This document shows, in pieces, positions 1-5,783 of a stretch of DNA of 5,783 nt. The stretch is from Rhodobacteraceae bacterium UBA6273 (GTDB lineage Bacteria; Pseudomonadota; Alphaproteobacteria; Rhodobacterales; Rhodobacteraceae): positions 1-5,783 of the forward strand of contig DJUV01000163.1 in NCBI GenBank assembly GCA_002440625.1, written 5' to 3'. The position numbers were made by a program, and so were the translations under genes. Each line of letters starts with the position of its first letter. Position 1 is the first letter of the stretch. The notes under the pieces were generated by a model. That model saw only the letters and a program-made list of their open reading frames with translations, did not search any database and was not told where the DNA came from.

Positions 1-545
1 TCGAGGAAATAGATGCCGGTCACGGCATGGCTGCTTTTCGGCTTTTCCGGTTTCTCGACGATGGAAAGCACCTTCCCGGCCTTGTCGAATTCCACCACGC
101 CGTAGCGCTCCGGGTCCGAGACGCGGTAGCCGAATACGGTGCCGCCATTTGCTCGGTTATCTGCCGCGCGGAGCTTGGACGAGAGGCCCTCGCCGAAAAA
201 GACGTTGTCGCCAAGGACCATCGCCGAGGGATGGCCGCCCAAGAACCCTTCCGCCAGAAGGTAGGCCTGCGCGAGGCCGTCGGGCGAGGGCTGTTCGATA
301 TAGTCGAAGCGCATCCCCCAGCCGGAGCCGTCGCCGAGAAGGGCGCGGAATTGCGGCAGGTCGCGCGGGGTGGAGATGATTGCCACCTCACGGATGCGGG
401 CGAGCATCAGCGCCGACAGGGGATAGTAGATCATCGGCTTGTCATAAAGCGGCAGCATCTGCTTTGAGACCGCATGGGTGATCGGGTAAAGCCGCGTCCC
501 CGATCCGCCCGCCAGAACGATGCCCCTGCGTCCCGTGCCGCTCAT
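1..545 (-). CDS. rmlA: Glucose-1-phosphate thymidylyltransferase RmlA (3' end cut by window edge)
   Basis: First enzyme of dTDP-L-rhamnose synthesis: joins glucose-1-phosphate and dTTP to give dTDP-glucose and pyrophosphate, in the cytoplasm. Reading from an ATG at 543-545, 181 residues are visible. The family is usually about 290 residues, so roughly the last 110 lie beyond the left edge. Visible motifs are the nucleotide-binding loop [11 protein letters not shown] (13-23), [12 protein letters not shown] (27-38), the [11 protein letters not shown] substrate segment (84-94), the metal-binding GDN (112-114), the [11 protein letters not shown] block (144-154) and VEKPEKPKS (163-171). The start overlaps the rmlD stop as ATGA, and a GGAGG ribosome-binding site (553-557) sits 7 nt upstream inside rmlD, so translation is probably coupled to rmlD. 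The reading frame is intact. The family assignment is very secure; paralogues acting on other deoxy-sugar pathways exist, but the rml neighbours settle the role. Confidence 0.96.
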   Translation of the reverse strand, partial: MSGTGRRGIVLAGGSGTRLYPITHAVSKQMLPLYDKPMIYYPLSALMLARIREVAIISTPRDLPQFRALLGDGSGWGMRFDYIEQPSPDGLAQAYLLAEGFLGGHPSAMVLGDNVFFGEGLSSKLRAADNRANGGTVFGYRVSDPERYGVVEFDKAGKVLSIVEKPEKPKSSHAVTGIYFL

Positions 546-1411
546 GCGCCTGCCTCCAGTTCCCTCAACACGTCCGACAGGCTTTTGCGCCAGTCCGGTT
601 GCTTGATGCCATAGGTTTCAAGGATGCGCGAGCAATCGAGTGCGGAATTCGCCGGGCGTTGCGCGGGCGTCGGATATGCGCTGGCCGGGATGCGATTGAC
701 CACGGGTTTGCGGGGGAGGCGGGAGGCGGCAAAGATGCTTTCTGCGAAATCGGCCCAAGTGACGGTTGGGGCGCCGGCGAAATGGAAGATGCCGGGCTTG
801 CCACGGCCCTCGCCGAAAGCGCCGGCGACGGTGAAGAGCGCATCGGCGATGTCGGCGGCTGCGGTCGGGCCACCGCGCTGGTCATCGACGACCGAAAGCT
901 GGTCACGCTCGGCGCCGAGGCGCAGCATCGTCTTCACGAAATTCTTCCCGTGGGCGGAAAAGACCCAAGCCGTGCGCAGGATCACTGCGTTGCCCCCCGC
1001 CTCGGCGACCAGCCGTTCGCCGAGAAGCTTCGAGCGGCCATAGGCGCCCAAGGGGGCAACCGGGTCATCCTCGCGCCATGGCTTCGTGCCTGAGCCGTCG
1101 AAGACATAGTCGGTCGAGACATGGAAGAACGGCAGCCCGCGCCTTGCAGCGGCGCGGGCCATCGCGCCGGGGGCTTCGCCGTTCACGGTATCTGCCAGCG
1201 CCGGTTCGCTTTCGGCCAGATCGACGGCGGTATGGGCGGCGGCATTGATGACAAGGTCGGCGTCGGACGCGATGACGGCTGCGGCGCAGGCTTCGGGGTG
1301 GCTCAGGTCGGCGCGGTCGCGGCCAAGCGCTGTCAGGGTGACGCCGGGCGGCGCGCGGCGCAGAAGTTCGCGGGCGAGTTGCCCCGTCGTGCCGAAAACC
1401 AGTATCCGCAT
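542..1411 (-). CDS. rmlD: dTDP-4-dehydrorhamnose reductase RmlD
   Basis: Last enzyme of the pathway: NAD(P)H-dependent reduction of dTDP-4-keto-L-rhamnose to dTDP-L-rhamnose, in the cytoplasm. It has 289 residues, normal for the family, and is an extended short-chain dehydrogenase/reductase. The Rossmann motif is GTTGQLA (7-13), where the usual final Gly is Ala. Next come NAAAHTAVD (56-64), STDYVFDG (99-106), the catalytic YxxxK (Y124, K128), the LRTAWVFS block (145-152), [10 protein letters not shown] (174-183) and the C-terminal RPANSALDC (252-260). The start is ATG at 1409-1411 with GGAAG (1417-1421) five bases upstream. It is the first gene of an rmlD-rmlA unit whose stop overlaps the rmlA start. 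It diverges from the protease gene, so it needs its own promoter in the 223-bp gap. Confidence 0.97.
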   Translation of the reverse strand: MRILVFGTTGQLARELLRRAPPGVTLTALGRDRADLSHPEACAAAVIASDADLVINAAAHTAVDLAESEPALADTVNGEAPGAMARAAARRGLPFFHVSTDYVFDGSGTKPWREDDPVAPLGAYGRSKLLGERLVAEAGGNAVILRTAWVFSAHGKNFVKTMLRLGAERDQLSVVDDQRGGPTAAADIADALFTVAGAFGEGRGKPGIFHFAGAPTVTWADFAESIFAASRLPRKPVVNRIPASAYPTPAQRPANSALDCSRILETYGIKQPDWRKSLSDVLRELEAGA

Positions 1412-1460
1412 GTCATCTTCCGCCCGTCACCCCGCACGCCCTGAGTGATCGCGCAGAGCA

Positions 1461-1482
1461 CACGCGGATTCAAGCCCGCGTG
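1461..1482. repeat. 7-bp perfect inverted repeat in the rmlD/degP divergent gap
   Basis: CACGCGG (1461-1467) and CCGCGTG (1476-1482) form a perfect 7-bp inverted repeat separated by 8 bases. No T-run follows on either strand, so it does not look like an intrinsic terminator. Its place, about 50 bp upstream of the rmlD start and between two divergent genes, would suit a dimeric repressor site or a 5'-UTR hairpin in the rmlD transcript. In GC-rich DNA a 7-bp palindrome can easily occur by chance, so only the repeat itself is certain, not its role. Confidence 0.35.
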
Positions 1483-1495
1483 ACCGGAGCGACAC

Positions 1496-1524
1496 ATGGT
1501 TTGGTTCGGCGAAAAAAACGACAA
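1496..1524 (-). promoter_or_regulatory. Weak candidate promoter for rmlD-rmlA
   Basis: On the minus strand TTGTCG (1519-1524; matches four of six bases of the housekeeping -35) and AACCAT (1496-1501; three of six of the -10, including its A at position 2 and final T) are exactly 17 bases apart. A T7 run lies at the upstream end of the spacer. It would start transcription near 1489, leaving a leader of about 78 nt that contains the 1461-1482 inverted repeat. Some promoter must lie in this gap because the upstream neighbour faces the other way, but the -10 match is poor. I could not find a convincing plus-strand promoter for degP in the same gap. Confidence 0.2.
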
Positions 1525-1634
1525 TCTCAGGCACGAGGAGGCGCCGGGAGGGCAGAGGTCCCGCCGGCGCGGCTTCACCGGGCCGTCATTCCGGCGGCCG
1601 GAACTGGCTTTGAACACACGGAAAGATCCTTGTC

Positions 1635-3155
1635 ATGCACACCAGCAAGACCATATCCCGCAGCCGCAAGGTGATCCTGGCCGGCGTCTCGGCGCTGTCG
1701 CTGATCGTCGCAGTCCAGGCGCCGCTGCCCTTCCTCGGCGACGCGGGCGCCGCCTTCGCCGCGACCGGCCAGATGTCCAACGCCGATGCCGCGGCCGCCG
1801 TGAAACCCGCAGTCGTGACGGTCCTCGCGGATCTGAAGCCGCAGGCGGCGGAACAGGGCGGCGCGCCCGGCGCCATGCCGCCCGATGAGTTCTACCGCCG
1901 CTTCTTCGGCGAGAACGGCCCCTTTGGCGGCATGCCCGGAATGCCGCAGATGCCGGGGCAGGGCGCTCCGCAGGCCCCTGCCGAGGGCGGCAAGGCGCTG
2001 GGTTCCGGCTTTGTCGTCTCGGCCGACGGCTATATCGTCACCAACAACCATGTCATCGAGAACGCCTCGAAGATCCAGGTCAAGACCGAGGATGGCAAGG
2101 AACTGGACGCGACGCTGGTCGGCGCGGATGCGAAGAACGACATCGCCGTCCTGAAGGTGAAGGCGGACAAGCCCTTGCCGACGGCGGCCTGGGGCGATTC
2201 CGATGCGCTGAGGGTCGGCGACAGCGTGCTGGCCATCGGCGACCCCTTCGGCATCGGCACCACCGTCACCTCGGGTATCGTCTCGGCACGCGGCCGCGAC
2301 CTGAATTCCGGCCCTTATGACGATTTCATCCAGGTCGATGCCTCGATCAACCACGGCAATTCCGGCGGGCCGCTGGTGAACGGCGACGGCAAGGTCGTCG
2401 GCATCAACACCGCGATCTATTCCCCGAATGGGGGCAACGTCGGCCTCGGCTTCGCGATCCCGGCGGTCCAGGCCCAGAAGGTGGTGCAGGCGATCATCGA
2501 GAACGGCTCGATCGAACACGGCTTCATCGGCGTGTCGATCCAGCCGGTGGATGAAAGCATCGCCTCGGCACTTGGCCTGACGGACGCGAAGGGCGCGCTG
2601 GTCGCTTCCGTGCAGGATGGCTCGCCTGCGGCGGCTGGCGACCTGAAGGCGGGCGACGTGGTGCTTGAGGTGAACGGCACGGCGGTCGATACGCCACGCA
2701 ACCTGTCGCGCGCCATCGCCGATCTGACACCCGGCGCCACGGCGGAACTGACGCTCTGGCGCGGCGGCGACAAGACCACGGCCAAGGTCACGGTCGGCAA
2801 GCTTGGCGGCGAGGAAATGGCCGCTGCGTCGTCGCCTGCGGCAGCCGGAGCCGAAGTGCCGGCGCTTGGCATGAGTGTCGAGGCGCTGACGCCGGAGATC
2901 GCCTCAGGCATGGGGCTGCCTGAGGATGTGGCGGGCGTCGTCGTGACGCAAGTCAAGCCCGACGGTCAGGCGGCAGGCGAGGGGCTGCGCGAAGGCGACG
3001 TGATCGTCAGCGTCAACCAGAAGCCGGTGACGAGCGCCAAGGATGTGACGGCGGCGCTTGATGCGGCGCAGAAGGACAAGCGGTCGGCAGCACTGCTGAT
3101 GGTGCAGCGCGGCGACAGCCGGTCCTTCGTGGCGGTGCCCTTCGCGCATTCCTGA
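1635..3155 (+). CDS. degP: Periplasmic DegP/HtrA (Do family) serine endoprotease
   Basis: ATP-independent protease/chaperone that degrades or holds misfolded envelope proteins (family S1C). It has 506 residues. A signal peptide shows a basic n-region (1-12), a hydrophobic core (about 13-34) and a likely cleavage after AFA (40-42), so the mature protein is periplasmic. The trypsin-like domain has a complete triad: H139 in TNNHVIE, D169 in KNDIAVLKV and S243 in GNSGGPLVN. Two PDZ domains follow (about 295-390 and 408-503), with GFIGVSIQPV opening the first. An LA-loop-like segment (84-119) is rich in Gly, Pro and Met and has no Cys. The start is ATG 1635 with GGAAAG (1620-1625) nine bases upstream. 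The gene stands alone and is transcribed against rmlD and rmlB, between them. The triad and domain order are normal, so it should be active. Whether it is DegP, DegQ or MucD in role cannot be told from sequence; two PDZ domains exclude the single-PDZ DegS type. Confidence 0.95.
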   Translation: MHTSKTISRSRKVILAGVSALSLIVAVQAPLPFLGDAGAAFAATGQMSNADAAAAVKPAVVTVLADLKPQAAEQGGAPGAMPPDEFYRRFFGENGPFGGMPGMPQMPGQGAPQAPAEGGKALGSGFVVSADGYIVTNNHVIENASKIQVKTEDGKELDATLVGADAKNDIAVLKVKADKPLPTAAWGDSDALRVGDSVLAIGDPFGIGTTVTSGIVSARGRDLNSGPYDDFIQVDASINHGNSGGPLVNGDGKVVGINTAIYSPNGGNVGLGFAIPAVQAQKVVQAIIENGSIEHGFIGVSIQPVDESIASALGLTDAKGALVASVQDGSPAAAGDLKAGDVVLEVNGTAVDTPRNLSRAIADLTPGATAELTLWRGGDKTTAKVTVGKLGGEEMAAASSPAAAGAEVPALGMSVEALTPEIASGMGLPEDVAGVVVTQVKPDGQAAGEGLREGDVIVSVNQKPVTSAKDVTAALDAAQKDKRSAALLMVQRGDSRSFVAVPFAHS

Positions 3156-3173
3156 GAGTTACAATGAAACAAG

Positions 3174-3197
3174 ACGGCCGGGCATTTGCCCGGCCGT
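3174..3197. terminator. Bidirectional intrinsic terminator shared by degP and rmlB
   Basis: ACGGCCGGGC (3174-3183) and GCCCGGCCGT (3188-3197) form a perfect 10-bp, very GC-rich stem around an ATTT loop. On the plus strand it begins 18 bases after the degP stop and ends in a short T-run (3197-3199). On the minus strand it begins 5 bases after the rmlB stop and is followed by the T-rich stretch CTTGTTTCATTG. The T-runs are short, but position and stem strength between two convergent genes make a shared terminator the clear reading. Confidence 0.85.
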
Positions 3198-3202
3198 TTC
3201 GC

Positions 3203-4240
3203 CTATGCGGTGCCAAGCCTCTTGCCGACACCCTCGCGACCTTGCAGGGCGCGCCACCAGTCCTCGTTGTCGAGGAACCACTCAACGGTCTTTTCCAGCC
3301 CTTCGTCGAGCGTGACCGAGGGCCGCCAGCCAAGCTCCTCGCGGATGCGGCTGGGGTCGATGGCATAGCGCTGGTCATGGCCGGGGCGGTCGGTAACGAA
3401 GGCGATCTGTTCGGCATAGGGCCGGTTGCCGGGGCGCTTTTCGTCGAGGATGGCGCAAATCTTCTGTACCAGATCGAGGTTCGTCGCCTCATTCTCGCCA
3501 CCGATATTGTAGCTTTGCCCGACCGCGCCCTTCTGCACGACCGTCAGAAGCGCGTCCGCGTGATCCTCGACGTAAAGCCAGTCGCGGATGTTGTCGCCCT
3601 TGCCATAGATCGGGATCGGCGTCCCGGCGAGGGCCTTCAGGATCACGACCGGGATCAGCTTTTCGGGGAAATGGTATGGCCCGTAGTTGTTCGAGCAGTT
3701 GGTGAGGACGACGGGCAGCCCGTAGGTCTCATGCCAGGCGCGGACGAGATGGTCCGACGCGGCCTTCGACGCGGAATAGGGCGAACGTGGATCGTAGGGC
3801 GTGGTTTCGGTGAACTTGCCGGTGGGGCCGAGCGAGCCGAAGACCTCATCGGTGGAGATATGGTGGAAGCGGAAGCTGTCGGGCTTGCCGTCGGCCGTCC
3901 AGTAGGCGCGGGCGGCCTCCAGCATCGTATAGGTGCCCATGATATTGGTTTCCATGAAGGCGGCGGGGCCGTCGATGGACCGGTCGACATGGCTTTCGGC
4001 GGCCAGATGCATGATCGCGTCGGGCCTGTGGCGGGCAAGGATCGCGTCGATCGCCTTCCTGTCGCAGATGTCAGCCTGTTCAAAGGCATAGTTCGGGCTG
4101 CCCGACACCTCGGCGACATTGGAAAGCGAACCGGCATAGGTCAGCTTGTCGAGGTTGACGACCTGATGGCCGTGGCGGATGGCATGGCGGACGACGGCAG
4201 AGCCGATGAAGCCCGCGCCGCCGGTGACGAGAAGTTTCAT
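3203..4240 (-). CDS. rmlB: dTDP-glucose 4,6-dehydratase RmlB
   Basis: Second enzyme of dTDP-L-rhamnose synthesis: NAD+-dependent conversion of dTDP-glucose to dTDP-4-keto-6-deoxyglucose, in the cytoplasm. It has 345 residues, close to the usual 350 or so. Motifs: Rossmann GGAGFIGS (7-14), LDKLTYAG (30-37), [12 protein letters not shown] (78-89), the dehydratase triplet T130-D131-E132 within STDEVFGSL, catalytic Y155 and K159 in [22 protein letters not shown] (181-197), the [15 protein letters not shown] block (203-217) and [12 protein letters not shown] (284-295). The frame stays open upstream to 4516, but that part is rmlC read in another frame. The true start is ATG 4238-4240, where MKLLVTGG begins, with GAGG (4248-4251) seven bases upstream. 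It overlaps the rmlC stop as ATGA, which points to coupled translation. The stop is TAG, followed by the shared terminator. Confidence 0.97.
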   Translation of the reverse strand: MKLLVTGGAGFIGSAVVRHAIRHGHQVVNLDKLTYAGSLSNVAEVSGSPNYAFEQADICDRKAIDAILARHRPDAIMHLAAESHVDRSIDGPAAFMETNIMGTYTMLEAARAYWTADGKPDSFRFHHISTDEVFGSLGPTGKFTETTPYDPRSPYSASKAASDHLVRAWHETYGLPVVLTNCSNNYGPYHFPEKLIPVVILKALAGTPIPIYGKGDNIRDWLYVEDHADALLTVVQKGAVGQSYNIGGENEATNLDLVQKICAILDEKRPGNRPYAEQIAFVTDRPGHDQRYAIDPSRIREELGWRPSVTLDEGLEKTVEWFLDNEDWWRALQGREGVGKRLGTA

Positions 4241-4806
4241 TTGCCTGCCTCGTAGCGGAAGGGGCTTTGGAAGTCCTTCAGGAACGGCGCTTTCGCGTCC
4301 TTGTCGGACAGGGTAGCGGCGCCGGCGTCGATGCCCCAGTCGATGCCGATGTCGGGATCGTCGAAGCGCACCGCGCCATCGCAGTCGGGGGCATAGACGT
4401 CCGAGCATTTGTATAGAAGCTCGCTGTCCGGCGCGCGGGTGACGAAGCCGTGGAGGAAGCCGGCGGGGATCAGAAGCTGGCGGCCGTTCTCCGCCGAAAG
4501 CTCCTCGCCCACCCATTGGCCGTAGGTCGGCGAGCCGACACGGATATCGACGGCAACGTCGAAGACACGGCCCCGCCCGCAGCGCACGAGCTTGGCCTGC
4601 GCATGGGGCGGCGACTGGAAGTGGAGGCCGCGCACGGTGCCGGTGGCTGCCGAGTAGGAATGATTGTCCTGCACGAAGTCGAAGGCGATGCCCTGCCGGG
4701 CCAGCGTCTCCCGGTTCCAGACCTCAGAGAACCAGCCGCGCGCATCGCCGAAGCGGCGCGGGGTCAGTATGAAGACGCCGGAAAGTCTGGTGGTTTCGAT
4801 CTGCAT
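4237..4806 (-). CDS. rmlC: dTDP-4-dehydrorhamnose 3,5-epimerase RmlC
   Basis: Third step of the pathway: epimerises C3 and C5 of dTDP-4-keto-6-deoxyglucose to give dTDP-4-keto-L-rhamnose, with no cofactor. It has 189 residues, the usual size for this small dimeric cupin. Visible motifs: [12 protein letters not shown] (19-30), QDNHSYS (46-52), GTVRGLHFQ (56-64) with R59 and catalytic H62, AKLVRC with K72, VFDVAVDIR (81-89), the IPAGFLHGF barrel segment (113-121), Y138 in SDVYAP, and LSDKD (166-170), whose Asp170 pairs with the catalytic His in the family. The start is ATG 4804-4806; the only Shine-Dalgarno-like bases are a weak AGG around 4813. First gene of the rmlC-rmlB unit, with its stop overlapping the rmlB start. 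Its promoter should lie in the 508-bp gap to its right. Confidence 0.96.
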   Translation of the reverse strand: MQIETTRLSGVFILTPRRFGDARGWFSEVWNRETLARQGIAFDFVQDNHSYSAATGTVRGLHFQSPPHAQAKLVRCGRGRVFDVAVDIRVGSPTYGQWVGEELSAENGRQLLIPAGFLHGFVTRAPDSELLYKCSDVYAPDCDGAVRFDDPDIGIDWGIDAGAATLSDKDAKAPFLKDFQSPFRYEAGK

Positions 4807-5314
4807 GGGTACCTGGCAAGCCGCGACAACGCCGCACCATAGCCAGCCGCCGCCCCACGCGGAAGCGGAAAGGCCGCAGCGCCGGCTTTCGCGCGTCGGG
4901 GATCGGCGGGCTCGCCAACTCCACCCGCGATTGTTTCCGCCGCGCTTCCGATCACGCCAAGCAGGTGCGGTCTGACGCGCCGGCGAAACGGCGACGGCCT
5001 CATCGGCCGCGGAATCATGTTAATTTTTCGGCAGATGCAGAAAAAAGCTGGAAGCGGCCGGATGGGCGCGAGATACTTGCAGCGTGGCGGAGGATATTGG
5101 TTCAGGAATTGAGGGCCGGTGAAAGTGAGAGCGGTCTGCGTCAGCGGATTCTGGCGCGGAGCTATCGTGGCTGGTGAGGCAACGACGCAGTGCATTTGGC
5201 TGGGGTCTTGAGCGGCGGGATGCGGGAAAGTTCGGACAAAAGCTGCGGCAGAGGCCGGGCAAGCGCAGGGCTGGCGGCTTCCGCCTTCTGCGCCGACAGG
5301 AAGGGTAGCGCGAC
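4807..5314. other. 508-bp gene-poor divergent intergenic region
   Basis: This gap separates divergent rmlC and the UDP-glucuronate decarboxylase gene, so it should hold both promoters. I see no RNA gene or recognisable protein. The most distinct part is an AT-rich island at about 5011-5047 in otherwise GC-rich DNA, containing TTAATTTTT and an A6 run. On the minus strand it includes TAACAT (5017-5022), a four-of-six match to the housekeeping -10, but with only a T-rich, poor -35 at 16-18 bases. A small hairpin, CGGCC (4995-4999) with GGCCG (5005-5009), lies beside it. A plus-strand GTG frame at 4965-5177 (70 codons) has no convincing ribosome-binding site, uses G/C third positions less than the neighbours and matches no family I know, so I leave it uncalled. 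No clear sigma-70 promoter for the plus strand was found. Confidence 0.5.
5263..5293 (+). promoter_or_regulatory. Leader hairpin directly upstream of the UXS ribosome-binding site
   Basis: GCGCAG (5263-5268) pairs with CTGCGC (5288-5293), and GGCGG (5273-5277) pairs with CCGCC (5281-5285) around a CTT loop. Two G-U pairs could link the two stems, leaving a 2-nt bulge. The hairpin ends four bases before the AGGAAGGG ribosome-binding site (5298-5305). No T-run follows, so it is not an intrinsic terminator. It could shield or stabilise the leader of the mRNA, but no known riboswitch or leader family is recognised. Confidence 0.4.
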
Positions 5315-5783
5315 ATGACCGTGATCTCCAAGCGTGTTCTGGTGACTGGGGGCGCGGGGTTCCTTGGCTCGCATCTTTGCGAGCGTCTGATCGACGCGGG
5401 GCACGATGTCCTCTGCGTCGACAACTACTTCACCGGCCGCCGGGCCAATGTCGCGCACCTGATCGGCAACCCGCGCTTCGAGATCATGCGCCATGACGTG
5501 ACCTTCCCGCTTTATGTGGAAGTCGACGAAATCTACAACCTCGCCTGCCCGGCAAGCCCGATCCATTATCAGCATGACCCGGTGCAGACGACCAAGACCT
5601 CGGTTCATGGCGCGATCAACATGCTGGGGCTGGCGAAGCGGCTGAGGGCGAAGATCCTGCAAGCCTCGACGTCCGAAGTTTATGGTGACCCGCAGGTGCA
5701 TCCGCAGACGGAAGGTTACTGGGGCCACGTCAACCCGATCGGCTTCCGTTCGTGCTATGATGAGGGCAAGCGCTGCGCCGAGA
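5315..5783 (+). CDS. uxs: UDP-glucuronic acid decarboxylase / UDP-xylose synthase (3' end cut by window edge)
   Basis: NAD+-dependent extended SDR that oxidises and decarboxylates UDP-glucuronate to UDP-xylose, a donor for surface glycans. From ATG 5315, 156 residues are visible; the family runs to roughly 310-345, so about half is missing on the right. The Rossmann motif is GGAGFLGSH (12-20) and NAD-binding D36 lies in VDNYFTG. The family-specific block [18 protein letters not shown] (75-92) is followed by STSEVYGDP (118-126), with the T119-S120-E121 catalytic segment, and [18 protein letters not shown] (139-156), with catalytic Y148 and K152. The CPASP and TSEVYGDP blocks separate it from GalE-type epimerases and from RmlB. 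AGGAAGGG (5298-5305) is a strong ribosome-binding site nine bases from the start. There is no N-terminal membrane segment, so it should be soluble. It diverges from rmlC. What follows it downstream is not visible. Confidence 0.93.
   Translation, partial: MTVISKRVLVTGGAGFLGSHLCERLIDAGHDVLCVDNYFTGRRANVAHLIGNPRFEIMRHDVTFPLYVEVDEIYNLACPASPIHYQHDPVQTTKTSVHGAINMLGLAKRLRAKILQASTSEVYGDPQVHPQTEGYWGHVNPIGFRSCYDEGKRCAE

Noticed and set aside
599..1093. Plus-strand open frames across rmlD, and similar ones across rmlA (27-467)
   Set aside because: Antisense shadows of rmlD and rmlA with no recognisable domains.
1561..1597. CCGCCGG / CCGGCGG inverted repeat with a 23-base spacer
   Set aside because: Only 7 bp of pure G/C in GC-rich DNA with a long spacer; expected by chance.
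1600..1627. GGAACT upstream of degP resembling a sigma-E-type -35
   Set aside because: The matching -10 would fall at about 1622-1627, over the ribosome-binding site, and the bases there do not match, so it is probably chance.
1575..2519. 314-codon open frame on the minus strand across the protease gene
   Set aside because: It is antisense to the highly recognisable signal peptide and catalytic domain of DegP, shows no family motifs, and is the type of long chance frame that high third-position GC produces.
3164..4255. 363-codon open frame on the plus strand across rmlB
   Set aside because: It is an exact antisense shadow of rmlB, which has all family motifs. It also begins inside the terminator region with no ribosome-binding site.
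4241..4516. N-terminal extension of rmlB up to 4516
   Set aside because: The added residues are rmlC read in another frame. MKLLVTGG at 4240 matches the family start and has a good ribosome-binding site.
5018..5113. 31-residue ATG frame starting in the AT-rich island
   Set aside because: Too short, no clear Shine-Dalgarno sequence, and composition unlike a conserved small protein.
4965..5177. Possible 70-residue protein in the rmlC-UXS gap
   Set aside because: GTG start with no clear ribosome-binding site, weaker third-position GC than real genes here, and no recognised family. A helical-looking C-terminal part is not enough. Conservation in relatives would be the deciding test.
5162..5728. 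188-codon minus-strand frame opposite the UXS gene
   Set aside because: The plus strand carries clear UXS family blocks in frame; the antisense product has no motifs.

Overview
The window comes from a high-GC genome (strong G/C bias at third codon positions). The HtrA protease and sugar-nucleotide enzymes look alphaproteobacterial, most likely Rhodobacterales. That placement is inferred from protein style, not from a marker gene. It is a chromosomal-looking surface-polysaccharide precursor locus. I see no tRNA, rRNA, CRISPR array, insertion sequence, integrase or phage gene.

Layout: rmlA (partial, runs off the left edge) and rmlD lie on the minus strand, joined by a 4-base ATGA overlap. A 223-bp divergent intergenic region follows (1412-1634). 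Next is a plus-strand gene for a periplasmic DegP/HtrA serine protease with two PDZ domains (1635-3155). It converges on rmlB across one strong hairpin terminator (3174-3197). rmlB and rmlC lie on the minus strand, again joined by an ATGA overlap. A 508-bp gene-poor region follows (4807-5314). Last is the 5' part of a plus-strand UDP-glucuronate decarboxylase (UDP-xylose synthase) gene that runs off the right edge.

How the genes work together: RmlA, RmlB, RmlC and RmlD convert glucose-1-phosphate and dTTP to dTDP-L-rhamnose. The UXS enzyme converts UDP-glucuronate to UDP-xylose. Together they suggest a rhamnose- and probably xylose-containing (or xylose-derived) LPS or exopolysaccharide, whose glycosyltransferases would lie outside the window. 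DegP is an envelope quality-control protease. Its placement splits the pathway into two transcription units, rmlCB and rmlDA, which is the most unusual aspect of the layout. All the genes belong to well-known families. I found no convincing sign of a new kind of system; the points worth a second look are architectural and regulatory.
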